Source: Verrucomicrobium spinosum DSM 4136 = JCM 18804
GTDB lineage: Bacteria; Verrucomicrobiota; Verrucomicrobiia; Verrucomicrobiales; Verrucomicrobiaceae
NCBI RefSeq assembly: GCF_000172155.1
Contig: NZ_ABIZ01000001.1
Location: forward strand, 1,364,001-1,428,000
Direction: 5' to 3'
Length of the DNA: 64,000 nt
Under the pieces are notes generated by a model. That model ran no database searches, was not told the origin of the DNA, and saw nothing but the letters and a program-made list of their open reading frames with translations. Of the stretch, positions 18,000-27,036 are shown one piece after another; position 1 is the stretch's first letter; every line of letters begins with the position of its first letter. A program made the position numbers and the translations under genes.

Positions 18000-19602
18000 G
18001 CGAAGCCCGCCTTCGGCGGGAGACACCAGACTAGAAGACTCCAGACACAAGACCTGAGACAGGGGCAGATGGAGGGTCTGAGGCGAGACGGACAACAAGC
18101 TTCACCACGCAGAAGCATCACCTCACCCCTCCCTGGTCCGCCAGCAGGGTTGGAGTTCCGCATTTATGCGGTCAGGACACTACAACCCAACACAGCGCCC
18201 CGCCCCCGATTCCCTCAAAAGACAAGCCCCAAGCCTCCCCAGCCCTCCCAACACCTTGACGCACTGACGCACTGACGCACTGACGCACTGGACTGGGACC
18301 TTGCTGCCACCCCTGCCGGGGTGGGATCCTCCGTGTCTTCCAACCGGAGGTATCAGTCGCTCCGCTCCTTCAACCTTCCGGCTAATGGCTGGGATGCCTC
18401 CGGCATCACCCGCTGCGCGGGAGACAGAAGACTGGGAGACACCAGACACCAGACACCAGACAGAAGACCTGGGCCCGCCTTCGGCGGGAGACACCAGACT
18501 GGAAGACTCCAGACACAAGACCTGAGACAGGGGCAGATGGAGGGTCTGAGGCGAGACGGACAACAAGCTTCACCACGCAGAAGCATCACCTCACCCCTCC
18601 CTGGTCCGCCAGCAAGGTTGGAGTTCCGCATTTATGCGGTCAGGACGCCATGTCCCAATGCGACGCTCCGCCCCCGATTCTCTCAAAAGACAAGCCCCCC
18701 CCGCATCCATGCAAGCCAACCCAAGCCCCAAGCCTCCCCAGCCCTCCCAACACCTTGACGCACTGACGCACTGACGCACTGGACTGGGACCTTGCTGCCA
18801 CCCCTGCCGGGGTGGGATCCTCCGTGTCTTCCAACCGGAGGTATCAGTCGCTCCGCTCCTTCAACCTTCCGGCTAATGGCTGGGATGCCTCCGGCATCAC
18901 CCGCTGCGCGGGAGACAGAAGACTGGGAGACACCAGACACCAGACAGAAGACCTGGGCCCGCCTTCGGCGGGAGACACCAGACTGGAAGACTCCAGACAC
19001 AAGACCTGAGACAGGGGCAGATGGAGGGTCTGAGGCGAGACGGACGACAAGATTCACCACGCAGAAGCATCACCCCACCCCTCCCCGGTCCGCCAGCAGG
19101 GTTGGAGTTCCGCATTTATGCGGTCAGGACGCCATGTCCCAATGCGACGCTCCGCCCCCGATTCTCTCAAAAGACAAGCCCCCCCCGCATCCATGCAAGC
19201 CAACCCAAGCCCCAAGCCTCCCCAGCCCTCCCAACACCTTGACGCACTGACGCACTGACGCACTGGACTGGGACCTTGCTGCCACCCCTGCCGGGGTGGG
19301 ATCCTCCGTGTCTTCCAACCGGAGGTATCAGTCGCTCCGCTCCTTCAACCTTCCGGCTAATGGCTGGGATGCCTCCGGCATCACCCGCTGCGCGGGAGAC
19401 AGAAGACTGGGAGACACCAGACACCAGACACCAGACAGAAGACCTGGGCCCGCCTTCGGCGGGAGACACCAGACTGGAAGACTCCAGACACAAGACCTGA
19501 GACAGGGGCAGATGGAGGGTCTGAGGCGAGACGGACAACAAGCTTCACCACGCAGAAGCATCACCTCACCCCTCCCTGGTCCGCCAGCAAGGTTGGAGTT
19601 CC
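18000..19602. repeat. Tandem array of ~470-490-bp units, about 3.3 copies
   Basis: Units start near 18052, 18521, 19004 and 19494. Each includes a GGGCAGATGGAGGG segment, the hairpin TCCGC(ATTTAT)GCGG, CAAAAGACAAGCCCC, an 8-bp GACGCACT array, CCTGCCGGGGTGGG, a TGCCTCCGGCATC hairpin and CCCGC-type hairpins with GAGACACCAGAC tails. The fourth unit is broken by the MITE-like copy C. Overlapping open frames here repeat between units and are not genes. Confidence 0.88.
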
Positions 19603-19943
19603 GTCCCGCATGCGGGACCAATGCCATCAGGGAAAAGGTTGGGCAGAGCGATCAACGCCGTTGCATGAATGAAACTGAGGACCAACGGTCCGGAGTCATA
19701 CCAGCCTGGGGCAACGCCCCAGGTTAGGGGTTGAAAGAGAATCGGAGGGCTGAAGGCCCGGCCTCATCAAGTCTGCCTATGACGAGCATCCCTGAATGAC
19801 GTCGGGCCTACAGCCCTCAGCCTCTAAAACGAACGCCTACCTTGGGCGTTGCCCAAGGCTGCTATCATGCCGGGCTTTCAGCCCTCAGCTCGTTCGCCAA
19901 AGGCGAATCATCGACCTGACCAGCTTTTCCCGGATGGCACAGG
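19603..19943 (+). mobile_element. MITE-like element, copy C
   Basis: Left terminal repeat at 19618-19636 with the outer palindrome from 19603. The right end (TTTTCCCGGATGGCACAGG, 19925-19943) is degenerate. It is inserted in the hairpin GTTCCGC...GCGG of a tandem unit: the left half keeps GGTTGGAGTTCCG and the right half keeps CATTTATGCGGTCAGG. The interior resembles copy D more than copies A, B or E. Confidence 0.65.
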
Positions 19944-20069
19944 CATTTATGCGGTCAGGACACTACGACCCAACACAGCGCTCCGCCCCCGATTCCCTCG
20001 AAAGACAAGCCCCCCCGCATCCATGCAAGCCAACCCAAGCCCCAAGCCTCCCCAGCCCTCCCAACACCT

Positions 20070-20186
20070 TGACCACTGCCCACTGACGCACCGACGCACC
20101 GACGCACCGACGCACCGACGCACCGACGCACCGACGCACTGACGCACTGACGCACTGACGCACTGCCCACTGACGCACTGACTCAA
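20070..20186. repeat. 8-bp tandem array (GACGCACC/GACGCACT)
   Basis: CCAACACCTTGACC followed by about 12 units of 8 bp. It is the same module as at 782-815 and 29870-29928, and lies upstream of the CobW-type gene. Confidence 0.85.
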
Positions 20187-20246
20187 TGTGTGTCGCATTT
20201 TTTACCCGTAACTCACTCAAGCACAGCAGAATACAACGATGTAAGC

Positions 20247-20297
20247 AAAAACATCGTTTTTGGCAAAAAGTCCAAAAAGGGTGTCGATGGTGTCGCA
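20247..20297 (+). promoter_or_regulatory. Right copy of the 51-bp inverted duplicate
   Basis: Contains AAAAACATCG, GGCAAAAAG and GGTGTCGATGGTGTCG, the inverted twin of 17899-17949. It is preceded by ACGATGT, which pairs with ACATCGT across a short loop (about 20236-20257). It lies 164 bp before the CobW-type gene, but whether it drives that gene is unknown. Confidence 0.45.
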
Positions 20298-20460
20298 GGT
20301 GGGGGATAGGGAAGAGGGAAGAGCCTGGGAGTTGCTGCTTTGGCCTGCGTTTTTTCACGTTCCTGCCCCCTGGCGCAACCAGAAAGCTTGAGACCTGCGC
20401 GGCGTACTGCTTTGCTCCTCTCTTTTTCGTCCGCAACCTTGCCCACTGACCCAGAGTTTC

Positions 20461-21621
20461 ATGAGCGCCCCTGCCCCCACCCCCACCTCCTCCCCGACCA
20501 AGGCCCGCTACATCATGATCGGCGGATTCCTTGGGGCGGGAAAAACCACGGCGATCGGCAAGCTGGCCCGCCACCTGACGGATCAGGGGCTGAAGGTGGG
20601 ACTGATCACGAATGACCAGGCGGGTGGCCTGGTGGACACGAAGCTGCTACGGACGCAGGGGTTTGCCACAGAGGAGATCGCGGGCGGGTGCTTTTGCTGC
20701 CGGTTCAACACGCTGGTGGATGCCGCCGCGAAGCTCAATGATGCCACCAAGCCGGATGTCTTCATCGCCGAGCCGGTGGGGAGTTGCACGGATCTGGTGG
20801 CCACGGTGACCTACCCGCTGCGCCGCATGTACGGCGAGTCGTACTCCATCGCCCCGCTGAGCGTGCTGGTGGATCCCGTGCGGGCCCGCCGCGTGCTGGG
20901 GCTGGATGCGGGCGGCAACTTCTCCTCCAAGGTGACTTACATCTACAAGAAGCAGCTTGAGGAGGCGGATGTGATTGTGGTGAACAAGCGCGACCTCCTG
21001 ACCCCGGAGCAGCTCGTGGAGCTCACGGAGGCTCTTCAGAAGGCGTTCCCCCAGGCAAAGACCGTGGACGCCTCGGCGCGTGAAGAAGGCGGTCTGGAAG
21101 GCTGGTTCGCCACGCTCTCCAGCCAGGCCCAGCCAGGCAACCGCGCGCCCATGGAGCTGGACTACGAGGTCTATGCCGATGGCGAGGCGTTGCTGGGCTG
21201 GCTGAACGCCACGGTCACGCTGGTGGCTGAAGACGAGTTCGATGCCAACGGGTACCTCCGCTGCCTGGCTGGGGCCATCCAGGAGAAGCTGGCCGTGCAG
21301 CAGGCAGAAGTGGCCCACCTGAAAATGACCTACAGCCCTGATGACGGCATCGGTGGCGAGATTGCCTCCGTGAACCTGGTGCGCAATGACAACGTGGCGG
21401 AGACGGGCATGACGCTGGATGAGCCCAGCACCGGCGGTCAGTTAATCCTGAACCTGCGGGCCGAGACTGACCCTGCGGAGCTGCTCAAGGCCGTGAAGGT
21501 AAGCCTGGTGATCGCGGGTGAAATCTATCCCGGCGTAAAGAGCACACTGGACCATGAAGAACACTTCCGCCCCGGCAAACCCGAGCCGACGCACAGAGAT
21601 AGTGAAGCGCCGGGGGATTAG
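20461..21621 (+). CDS. CobW/P47K-family GTPase
   Basis: 386-aa G3E-family GTPase. Walker A GGFLGAGKTT lies near residue 23, the metal-binding CxCC motif as GGCFCC near 78, the switch II/Walker B region as FIAEPVGSC near 100, and the base-recognition motif NKRD near 175. The C-terminal domain differs from cobalamin CobW in lacking a His-rich tail. Family members load or traffic metals (Zn, Co, Ni) to client proteins, and the client here is unknown. The gene is monocistronic. Confidence 0.9.
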   Translation: MSAPAPTPTSSPTKARYIMIGGFLGAGKTTAIGKLARHLTDQGLKVGLITNDQAGGLVDTKLLRTQGFATEEIAGGCFCCRFNTLVDAAAKLNDATKPDVFIAEPVGSCTDLVATVTYPLRRMYGESYSIAPLSVLVDPVRARRVLGLDAGGNFSSKVTYIYKKQLEEADVIVVNKRDLLTPEQLVELTEALQKAFPQAKTVDASAREEGGLEGWFATLSSQAQPGNRAPMELDYEVYADGEALLGWLNATVTLVAEDEFDANGYLRCLAGAIQEKLAVQQAEVAHLKMTYSPDDGIGGEIASVNLVRNDNVAETGMTLDEPSTGGQLILNLRAETDPAELLKAVKVSLVIAGEIYPGVKSTLDHEEHFRPGKPEPTHRDSEAPGD

Positions 21622-21634
21622 GAAATAAATTTGA

Positions 21635-21825
21635 ACCACAGAGGCACAGAGAACACAGAGGAATGATTTTTTAGACAGAATTAACGGAATTAACAAAATT
21701 GGATTTCAAGCTACGGCCGTGGGTGAAGACGCCCCTCGCAGGAAGCTAAACCTAATTCCGTAAATTCTGTTAATTCTGTCTAAACCTCAGTTTCAGTCTC
21801 TGTGTTCTCTGTGCCTCTGTGGTTA
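21635..21825. repeat. Inverted dispersed repeats between cobW-like gene and sufD
   Basis: CCACAGAGGCACAGAG (from about 21638) is mirrored by CTCTGTGCCTCTGTGG (about 21808-21823). Inside are AGACAGAATTAACGG and its mirror AATTCTGTTAATTCTGTC. These are dispersed repeats separating convergent genes, and no ORF is supported. Confidence 0.6.
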
Positions 21826-21838
21826 AACAGAAGCTCTC

Positions 21839-23191
21839 TTAGGCCGCTTGCCGTGCGAATTTCTCCTCGATCCGCCGGTCCAGGGACTCGATCAGCTCCT
21901 CGTGTCCAAGGCGGCTGATGACGTCTTCCACGAACCCGATGGCGATGAGCTGGCGGGACTCCTGGTCGGGAATGCCGCGGGCCTTCAGGTAGAAGAGCTC
22001 GTCTTCGCTGATGGGGGCGCTGGTGGCACCGTGGCTGCACTTCACCTGGTCGGCGTTGATCTCCAGGCCGGGCATGGAGACGGCTTCGCTGTCCGCGCTG
22101 TTGAGCAGGTTGCGGCACTTCTGGTAGGCGTCTGTGTAGTGGGCGCCGTCGGCCACGTTGATGAGGCCGGAGAAGATGGTCCGTGTCTTGTCATACAGCG
22201 CGTTCTTGTAGAGCAGGTCGCTGTAGGTGCGGGGGGCCAGGTGGTTCTGCAGGGTGCGCATGTCCACGATCTGGCTGCTGAAGGGCAGGCTGACGCCGAG
22301 CATGTCACTGCGGGAACCTTCGCCAGCGAGATCGCTCACGCTTTCGCTGCGGGCGAAGGAGGCACCGAGCTGGAGCTGGAGGGCCTTCACCTGGGCATCC
22401 CGTGCCACCGTGGTGGAGGAGATGTGCAGGGCGCGGGCGGAGTCGGCAAGCTCTTGCGAGTTCACATAGGTGATATGGCTGCCATTGCCCGCTACAAAGT
22501 CGGCCACGGCCACGCTCTGGGCCACCTCATCACGCAGGGAGGCGTGGTGGTCCAGCACCGTCACCTGGGCATGATCGCCGGCGACAATGAGCGTGTGGGG
22601 GAAGACGAGGCTGTTAACCCCTGAAACCCAATGGAAGATCTCAATGGGGGCCTTGAGCACCGCATTCTTCGGCGCGAGGACTACGGCTCCGGCCCGCACG
22701 TGGGCCAGGTGGAGGGCGGCAAATTTCTCGGAACCCAGATCCGCCTTGCGCTTCATGAGGTACTGCTGAAGCACGTCTCCGTGCGTGCGCAGGGCCTCGG
22801 CAAAGGGCAGGACCACGACGCCGTGCTCCAGACCATCCGTCTGGCTGTGGATGAGGCGGTCGTTGAGGAAGATGAGACGGGCAGCCACGTGGCTGAGGCC
22901 CTTGGAGCCTTCCATGGCGGCCTGCTTCTCGGCCTCGGTCGTCTCACCGGCCAGATGCAGGCCGTCCAGACTGAGGTTCTTGGACTGGGAATACCTCCAG
23001 TGCTCGTCCCTGAGACCGGGCATGGGCAGGGCTTGGAACTCTTCCCAAGCGGCCCGGGCGCGCGACTGGAACCATTCCGGCGCGTCCTCCAGCTTGCTGA
23101 AGTCGGGCGTCAGTTCGGTCGGTGCGGATGACAGGGGAGGGGATGAAGGCTTCTCCATTTCTGGTTCGGCGATGGGCGCAGCAACGCTCAT
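21839..23191 (-). CDS. sufD: Fe-S cluster assembly protein SufD
   Basis: 450-aa SufD, partner of SufB in the SufBC2D scaffold that builds Fe-S clusters. The C-terminal half is the SufBD beta-helix core: RTYSDLLYKNALYDKTRTIFSGLINV and QVKCSHGATSAPISEDELFYLKARGI are signature segments, the latter holding the conserved CxHG. The N-terminal region (about 60-100) has the LPMPGLRDEHWRYS motif. It is last in a sufC-sufB-sufD operon, 53 bp after sufB. Confidence 0.95.
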   Translation of the reverse strand: MSVAAPIAEPEMEKPSSPPLSSAPTELTPDFSKLEDAPEWFQSRARAAWEEFQALPMPGLRDEHWRYSQSKNLSLDGLHLAGETTEAEKQAAMEGSKGLSHVAARLIFLNDRLIHSQTDGLEHGVVVLPFAEALRTHGDVLQQYLMKRKADLGSEKFAALHLAHVRAGAVVLAPKNAVLKAPIEIFHWVSGVNSLVFPHTLIVAGDHAQVTVLDHHASLRDEVAQSVAVADFVAGNGSHITYVNSQELADSARALHISSTTVARDAQVKALQLQLGASFARSESVSDLAGEGSRSDMLGVSLPFSSQIVDMRTLQNHLAPRTYSDLLYKNALYDKTRTIFSGLINVADGAHYTDAYQKCRNLLNSADSEAVSMPGLEINADQVKCSHGATSAPISEDELFYLKARGIPDQESRQLIAIGFVEDVISRLGHEELIESLDRRIEEKFARQAA

Positions 23192-23244
23192 GGATTATGG
23201 TTGATGGGGAAAAGGGTTGGGAATGGGCGGGAGGGTGGACTGGA

Positions 23245-24660
23245 TCAGCCTACGGAGCCTTCCATTTCGAGATCGATCAGGCGCTTGAGCTCCACGCTGT
23301 ATTCCATGGGGAACTCACGCACGAGGTCGTTGATGAAGCCGTTTACGGAGAGGCTCATGGCCTCTGCCTCGCTCAGGCCGCGCTGTTGCATGTAGAAGAT
23401 CTGCTCCGCGCTTACCTGGCTCACGCTGGCCTCATGCTGCGTGGCGTGCTCGTTGCCGCGCACGTTGATCGCCGGGTAGGTGTCGGTGCGGCTGCTGGAG
23501 TTGATGAGCAGGGCGTCGCACTCGGTGTTGTTTTTGCAACCCTTGAGGTGCTTCGGGATGTGGACCAGGCCACGGTAGGTGGCGCGGCCCTTGCCGATGC
23601 TGATGCTCTTGGAGATGACGTTGCTCGTCGTCTCATCCGCGGCGTGGATCATCTTGGCCCCGGTGTCCTGGTGCTGGCCGGTGTTGGCCAGGGCGATGCT
23701 GATGACCTCACCGCGGGCGCGGCGGCCTTTCATGACCACGCCGGGATACTTCATCGTCAGGCGGCTGCCGATGTTACAGTCAATCCAGCGCACCTCGGCG
23801 TCCTCATGCGCGATGCCGCGCTTGGTCACGAGGTTGAAGACGTTGCTGCTCCAGTTCTGCACGGTCACGTACTGGATCTTGGCACCCTTCATGGCCACCA
23901 GCTCCACCACGGCGCTGTGGAGCGTTGCGGTCTCGAACTTGGGGGCGGTGCAGCCTTCCATGTACATGACCTCTGCGCCCTCATCCGCGATGATGAGCGT
24001 GCGCTCGAACTGGCCAAACTGCTCGCTGTTGATGCGGAAGTAGGCCTGGAGCGGGTGCTTCACCTTCACGCCCGGGGGGATGTAGATGAACGAGCCGCCG
24101 CTGAACACGGCGCTGTTGAGCGCGCTGAACTTGTTGTCCCCGGTGGGGATGACCTTGCCAAACCACTTGCGGAAGATCTCCGGATGCTGCTGGAGGGCTT
24201 CGGTGCTGTTCATGAAGATCACACCCTGCTCCTCCACCACCTTCTTCACGTTGGAGTAGGCGGCTTCACTGTCATACTGGGCCTCCACACCGGCCAGGAA
24301 CTTGCGCTCCTGCTCAGGGATGCCCAGGCGTTCGAAGGTCTTCTTCACCTCCTCGGGCACGTCGTCCCAGGAGCGTTTGGCCTTGCGGTCACCCGCGAGG
24401 TAATAGCGAAATTCCTCGAACTTGATGTTGTTGAGGTCCGTGGTGGCCCAGTGGGTGGGCATGGGCTTTTCCTCAAAGACCTTCAGAGCCTTCTTGCGGA
24501 ACTCACGCACCCAGTCGGGGTCGTTCTTGACGTCGCAGATGTAGTCGATGGTCTTTTCTGAAAGACCGTAGCCCGCATCATAAACGTGATTCTCGGGGAA
24601 GTAGAAGTCTCCCACGGAATCCGCCCTGATGTCGGCGATGTCTGGTGTTTCAACACTCAT
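23245..24660 (-). CDS. sufB: Fe-S cluster assembly protein SufB
   Basis: 471-aa SufB scaffold subunit. Typical segments are [21 protein letters not shown] near 40, [23 protein letters not shown] near 190, the beta-helix core [15 protein letters not shown] near 290, and [12 protein letters not shown]-type motifs (here [19 protein letters not shown]) near 380. It binds SufC and SufD and transfers the nascent cluster. It lies 23 bp after sufC. No sufS, sufU or sufE is adjacent, so the sulfur donor must be encoded elsewhere. Confidence 0.97.
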   Translation of the reverse strand: MSVETPDIADIRADSVGDFYFPENHVYDAGYGLSEKTIDYICDVKNDPDWVREFRKKALKVFEEKPMPTHWATTDLNNIKFEEFRYYLAGDRKAKRSWDDVPEEVKKTFERLGIPEQERKFLAGVEAQYDSEAAYSNVKKVVEEQGVIFMNSTEALQQHPEIFRKWFGKVIPTGDNKFSALNSAVFSGGSFIYIPPGVKVKHPLQAYFRINSEQFGQFERTLIIADEGAEVMYMEGCTAPKFETATLHSAVVELVAMKGAKIQYVTVQNWSSNVFNLVTKRGIAHEDAEVRWIDCNIGSRLTMKYPGVVMKGRRARGEVISIALANTGQHQDTGAKMIHAADETTSNVISKSISIGKGRATYRGLVHIPKHLKGCKNNTECDALLINSSSRTDTYPAINVRGNEHATQHEASVSQVSAEQIFYMQQRGLSEAEAMSLSVNGFINDLVREFPMEYSVELKRLIDLEMEGSVG

Positions 24661-24683
24661 GTTCGTACAGGATTTGGGGGTTC

Positions 24684-25424
24684 TTAGGCCGCGTGGGTGA
24701 GCTCGTAGCCCTTGGCTTCCAGCTCGAGGGCCAGTTCCGGGCCGCCGCTGCGGATGATGCGGCCCTCGACCATGACGTGGACGATGTCCGGCTTGATGTA
24801 GTCCAGCAGGCGCTGGTAGTGGGTGATGACGAGGAAACCACGCTCCGGTGAGCGCATGGAGTTCACGCCCTGGGAGACGACCTTGAGGGCATCGATGTCC
24901 AGGCCGCTGTCGGTCTCGTCGAGAATGGAGTACTTGGGCTCCAGCATCATGAGCTGGAGGATCTCGTTGCGTTTCTTCTCCCCGCCGGAGAAGCCCTCGT
25001 TTACGGAGCGGGCAGTGAAGCTGCGGCTCATTTCCAGCTCATCCATGCGGCTGTAGAGCTTTTTGTAGTAGGCCACGGCATCGAGCTCCTCGCCTTTGGG
25101 CAGGCGGGCCTGGAGGGCGGCGCGGATGAAGTTGGCGTTGCTCACGCCCGGGATCTCAAAGGGGTACTGGAAGGCCAGGAAGAGGCCGGCGCGGGAGCGG
25201 GCATCCACCTCCATGGCCAGGAGGTCTTCACCATCCAGGGTGACACTGCCGGATGTCACTTCGTAGTCTTCGTGACCGCACAGCACCTTGCTCAGGGTGC
25301 TCTTGCCGGAACCGTTCGGGCCCATGATGGCATGGACTTCACCAGGTTTCACTTCGAGGGAGAACCCTTTGAGAATTTCACGGTCGGGGATGCAGGCGTG
25401 CAGGTCTTGGATCAGGAGGCTCAT
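24684..25424 (-). CDS. sufC: Fe-S assembly ATPase SufC
   Basis: 246-aa ABC-type ATPase of the Suf machinery. Walker [10 protein letters not shown] lies near residue 35, the signature [11 protein letters not shown] near 145, Walker [13 protein letters not shown] near 165, and the switch His in [12 protein letters not shown] near 200. SufC lacks membrane partners and energises the SufBC2D scaffold. It is the first suf gene, 63 bp downstream of the Fur-family gene. Confidence 0.97.
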   Translation of the reverse strand: MSLLIQDLHACIPDREILKGFSLEVKPGEVHAIMGPNGSGKSTLSKVLCGHEDYEVTSGSVTLDGEDLLAMEVDARSRAGLFLAFQYPFEIPGVSNANFIRAALQARLPKGEELDAVAYYKKLYSRMDELEMSRSFTARSVNEGFSGGEKKRNEILQLMMLEPKYSILDETDSGLDIDALKVVSQGVNSMRSPERGFLVITHYQRLLDYIKPDIVHVMVEGRIIRSGGPELALELEAKGYELTHAA

Positions 25425-25487
25425 GGATGGATGAAAAAGGGAACAGGAACAGGAACAGGGATGTCGGGAAGCTACTGGGCAGGCAGG

Positions 25488-25937
25488 TCAAACCTGGGGT
25501 TTGGCGGTGGCATTTTTCTTCACGCACTCAGGGCAAAAGCCACGGATGGCGATGTCCAGGCGGGTGACGCGGCTGCCTTCCGGCAGTTTCCAGAGGGTGG
25601 AAATGGGCAGGTTGTTGATCGGGTGGGCATCGGCCACGGCACCGCATTGGTCGCAGTGGAAGTGCACGTGATCATTCATGTTGGCGCAGAAGCGGGAGGA
25701 GGCGCGGTCCAGATTGACCTGCTTGAGCAGCCCGTGTGCCACGAGCGTGTCCAGGCAGTTGTACACCGTGGCCAGTGAGATGGCTGGCACATGCTCCTTG
25801 GCACGCATAAAGACCTCTGTGGCAGTGGGATGGTCGTGAGACGCTTTCACCACCTCATGCACCACGGCTCGCTGCGGGGTCATCCGGAGATCGGCCGGCA
25901 GCGCGGGTTCATCATGTCCTGGCAGGTTGGCTTTCAT
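25488..25937 (-). CDS. Fur-family transcriptional regulator
   Basis: 149-aa regulator with a winged helix (RMTPQRAVVHEVVKASHDHPTA) and a dimerisation domain with HVHFHCDQCG and a second CxxC (FCPECV), the structural zinc site. Start ATG 25937 is preferred over an upstream in-frame codon. It is the promoter-proximal gene before sufCBD, which suggests iron- or peroxide-responsive control of cluster assembly. Fur and PerR cannot be told apart from motifs alone. The inverted repeat at 25993-26013 may be its own operator. Confidence 0.9.
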   Translation of the reverse strand: MKANLPGHDEPALPADLRMTPQRAVVHEVVKASHDHPTATEVFMRAKEHVPAISLATVYNCLDTLVAHGLLKQVNLDRASSRFCANMNDHVHFHCDQCGAVADAHPINNLPISTLWKLPEGSRVTRLDIAIRGFCPECVKKNATAKPQV

Positions 25938-25992
25938 GGGCAAGCCCAGCTGCAATGGATGCAATGCTGGGACCACACGTTATTCAGTTTTG

Positions 25993-26013
25993 GAATGAGA
26001 TCAATAATCATTC
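25993..26013. promoter_or_regulatory. Candidate Fur-type operator
   Basis: Inverted repeat GAATGA-N9-TCATTC centred 66 bp upstream of the regulator start, in an A+T-rich promoter region. Its size and A/T content suit a Fur-family box, but the match to any consensus is only approximate. Confidence 0.45.
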
Positions 26014-26102
26014 TAAGAAAGCTACGCGTGCCCGCTGTGCCGGGATGATCTGATCTGCATCGGGATTTGCCCTTTATTGGTTAGCAGGGGTTGATGGTCA
26101 GG

Positions 26103-26175
26103 GGGATGGACGGGATGGACGGGATGGACGGGATGGACGGGATGGACGGGATGGACTGAATGGACTGAATGGACG
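26103..26175. repeat. 10-bp minisatellite GGGATGGACG
   Basis: About six units of GGGATGGACG followed by two TGAATGGAC variants, ending 8 bp before the stop codon of the four-helix-bundle gene. A related GTCCAT-type run occurs inside that gene near 26390-26417. Confidence 0.85.
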
Positions 26176-26182
26176 TGGGGAG

Positions 26183-26833
26183 TCAGGGGCGGTTCCGGCG
26201 CTGCTGCCGGGTGCGGTAGAGCCTCTCTGTGAAGCCGCCTTCTTTTTCAAAGGCGGCGGCCAGGGCGGCTACCTGCCGGTCCAGGAGGGAGCATGCCACC
26301 CCGATGAGGACGTGCACCGCGTTGGCGGAGGGCTCTGCATAGGTCAGGCCCTTCGGAGGGCCGGGTGGCTTCCCGCGTAGCGTCGGTCCATTCTGTCCAT
26401 CAGGTCCATTTCGTCCCTTCTGCTGCACATCCTGCTGCCCACCCACCTCCTTCACCCAAGCCGCCACCTCATCCGCCGTAGTGCAGCGGCGGGCCACCAG
26501 TGCCTTTCGGCGCGGGTCATTCTCCGCCCAGAGCGTGAGGCTGCGGTGCCTGAGGTAGTCTTCGTAGTCCAGCTTCAGTTCTTCCAGACTGGCCCGGGCC
26601 ACCTGGGTGAGCTTGAGCTCCATTTTCTTGGACGTGGCGCTCGCTTCACTGCCCTCGGCGATGTTCTGCACCCCGCTGCGGGCGGCCTGCACCATCTGGT
26701 CATGAGTGCGGCTGCGCTTCTCGATGTACTTGTCACAAAAGCGCACGGTGACGTCGTAGCAGAGTTGCGCGACCTGGAAGCTCTTCAGCCTTCGGTAACC
26801 GCCGTGCTTCGGGATGAGGGGCTCTTCGTTCAT
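26183..26833 (-). CDS. Four-helix-bundle protein with suffix domain
   Basis: 216-aa protein of the S23/avd-like four-helix-bundle family. FQVAQLCYDVTVRFCDKYI, RTHDQMVQAARSGVQNIAEGS and KMELKLTQVARASLEELKLDYEDYL give three of the helices. Then follows a low-complexity linker (GRNGPDGQNGP, about 138-150) and a C-terminal segment (AVHVLIGVACSLLDRQVAAL) that completes the suffix domain. Related proteins bind nucleic acid or act as assembly subunits, and this member's role is unknown. It is cotranscribed with the 54-aa gene (9 bp upstream) and dinD. Confidence 0.8.
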   Translation of the reverse strand: MNEEPLIPKHGGYRRLKSFQVAQLCYDVTVRFCDKYIEKRSRTHDQMVQAARSGVQNIAEGSEASATSKKMELKLTQVARASLEELKLDYEDYLRHRSLTLWAENDPRRKALVARRCTTADEVAAWVKEVGGQQDVQQKGRNGPDGQNGPTLRGKPPGPPKGLTYAEPSANAVHVLIGVACSLLDRQVAALAAAFEKEGGFTERLYRTRQQRRNRP

Positions 26834-26842
26834 CGCCTCCCC

Positions 26843-27007
26843 TCACGGTTCCGACTTGATCTGATTCCCAGGGACGCGCTTCTTGCGGATAGCAAGGGTG
26901 CGTTCGGCGAGTTCCTCGACGATGCGAAGCTTCTCGGCGATGGGGCGTCGGGCGAGCTGGCGGCGATAGGCAGCCTTGCTTTCGAGGATTTGCTGGAGGC
27001 GGGTCAT
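26843..27007 (-). CDS. Small protein between dinD and the four-helix-bundle gene
   Basis: 54-aa ORF: opens MTRLQQILESKAAYRRQLA, continues PIAEKLRIVEELAERTLAIR and ends NQIKSEP. It is one amphipathic helical hairpin with many basic residues. Similar short ORFs (KLRxLExLRERxLxIR) occur upstream of toxin or nuclease genes in my recollection, so an antitoxin- or adaptor-like role is possible but unproven. It lies 29 bp after dinD, and a GGGGAGG lies just before the next start. Confidence 0.65.
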   Translation of the reverse strand: MTRLQQILESKAAYRRQLARRPIAEKLRIVEELAERTLAIRKKRVPGNQIKSEP

Positions 27008-27036
27008 TCGAGAAATTGACGTTGGAAAGTGCGATG

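Noticed and set aside
17565-18098. 177-aa version of the HTH protein
   Set aside because: The extra 97 residues are translated repeat sequence; the 80-aa product from ATG 17807 matches the family size.
20070-20186. Possible CRISPR array
   Set aside because: Units are 8 bp with no spacers of constant length, and no cas genes are present.
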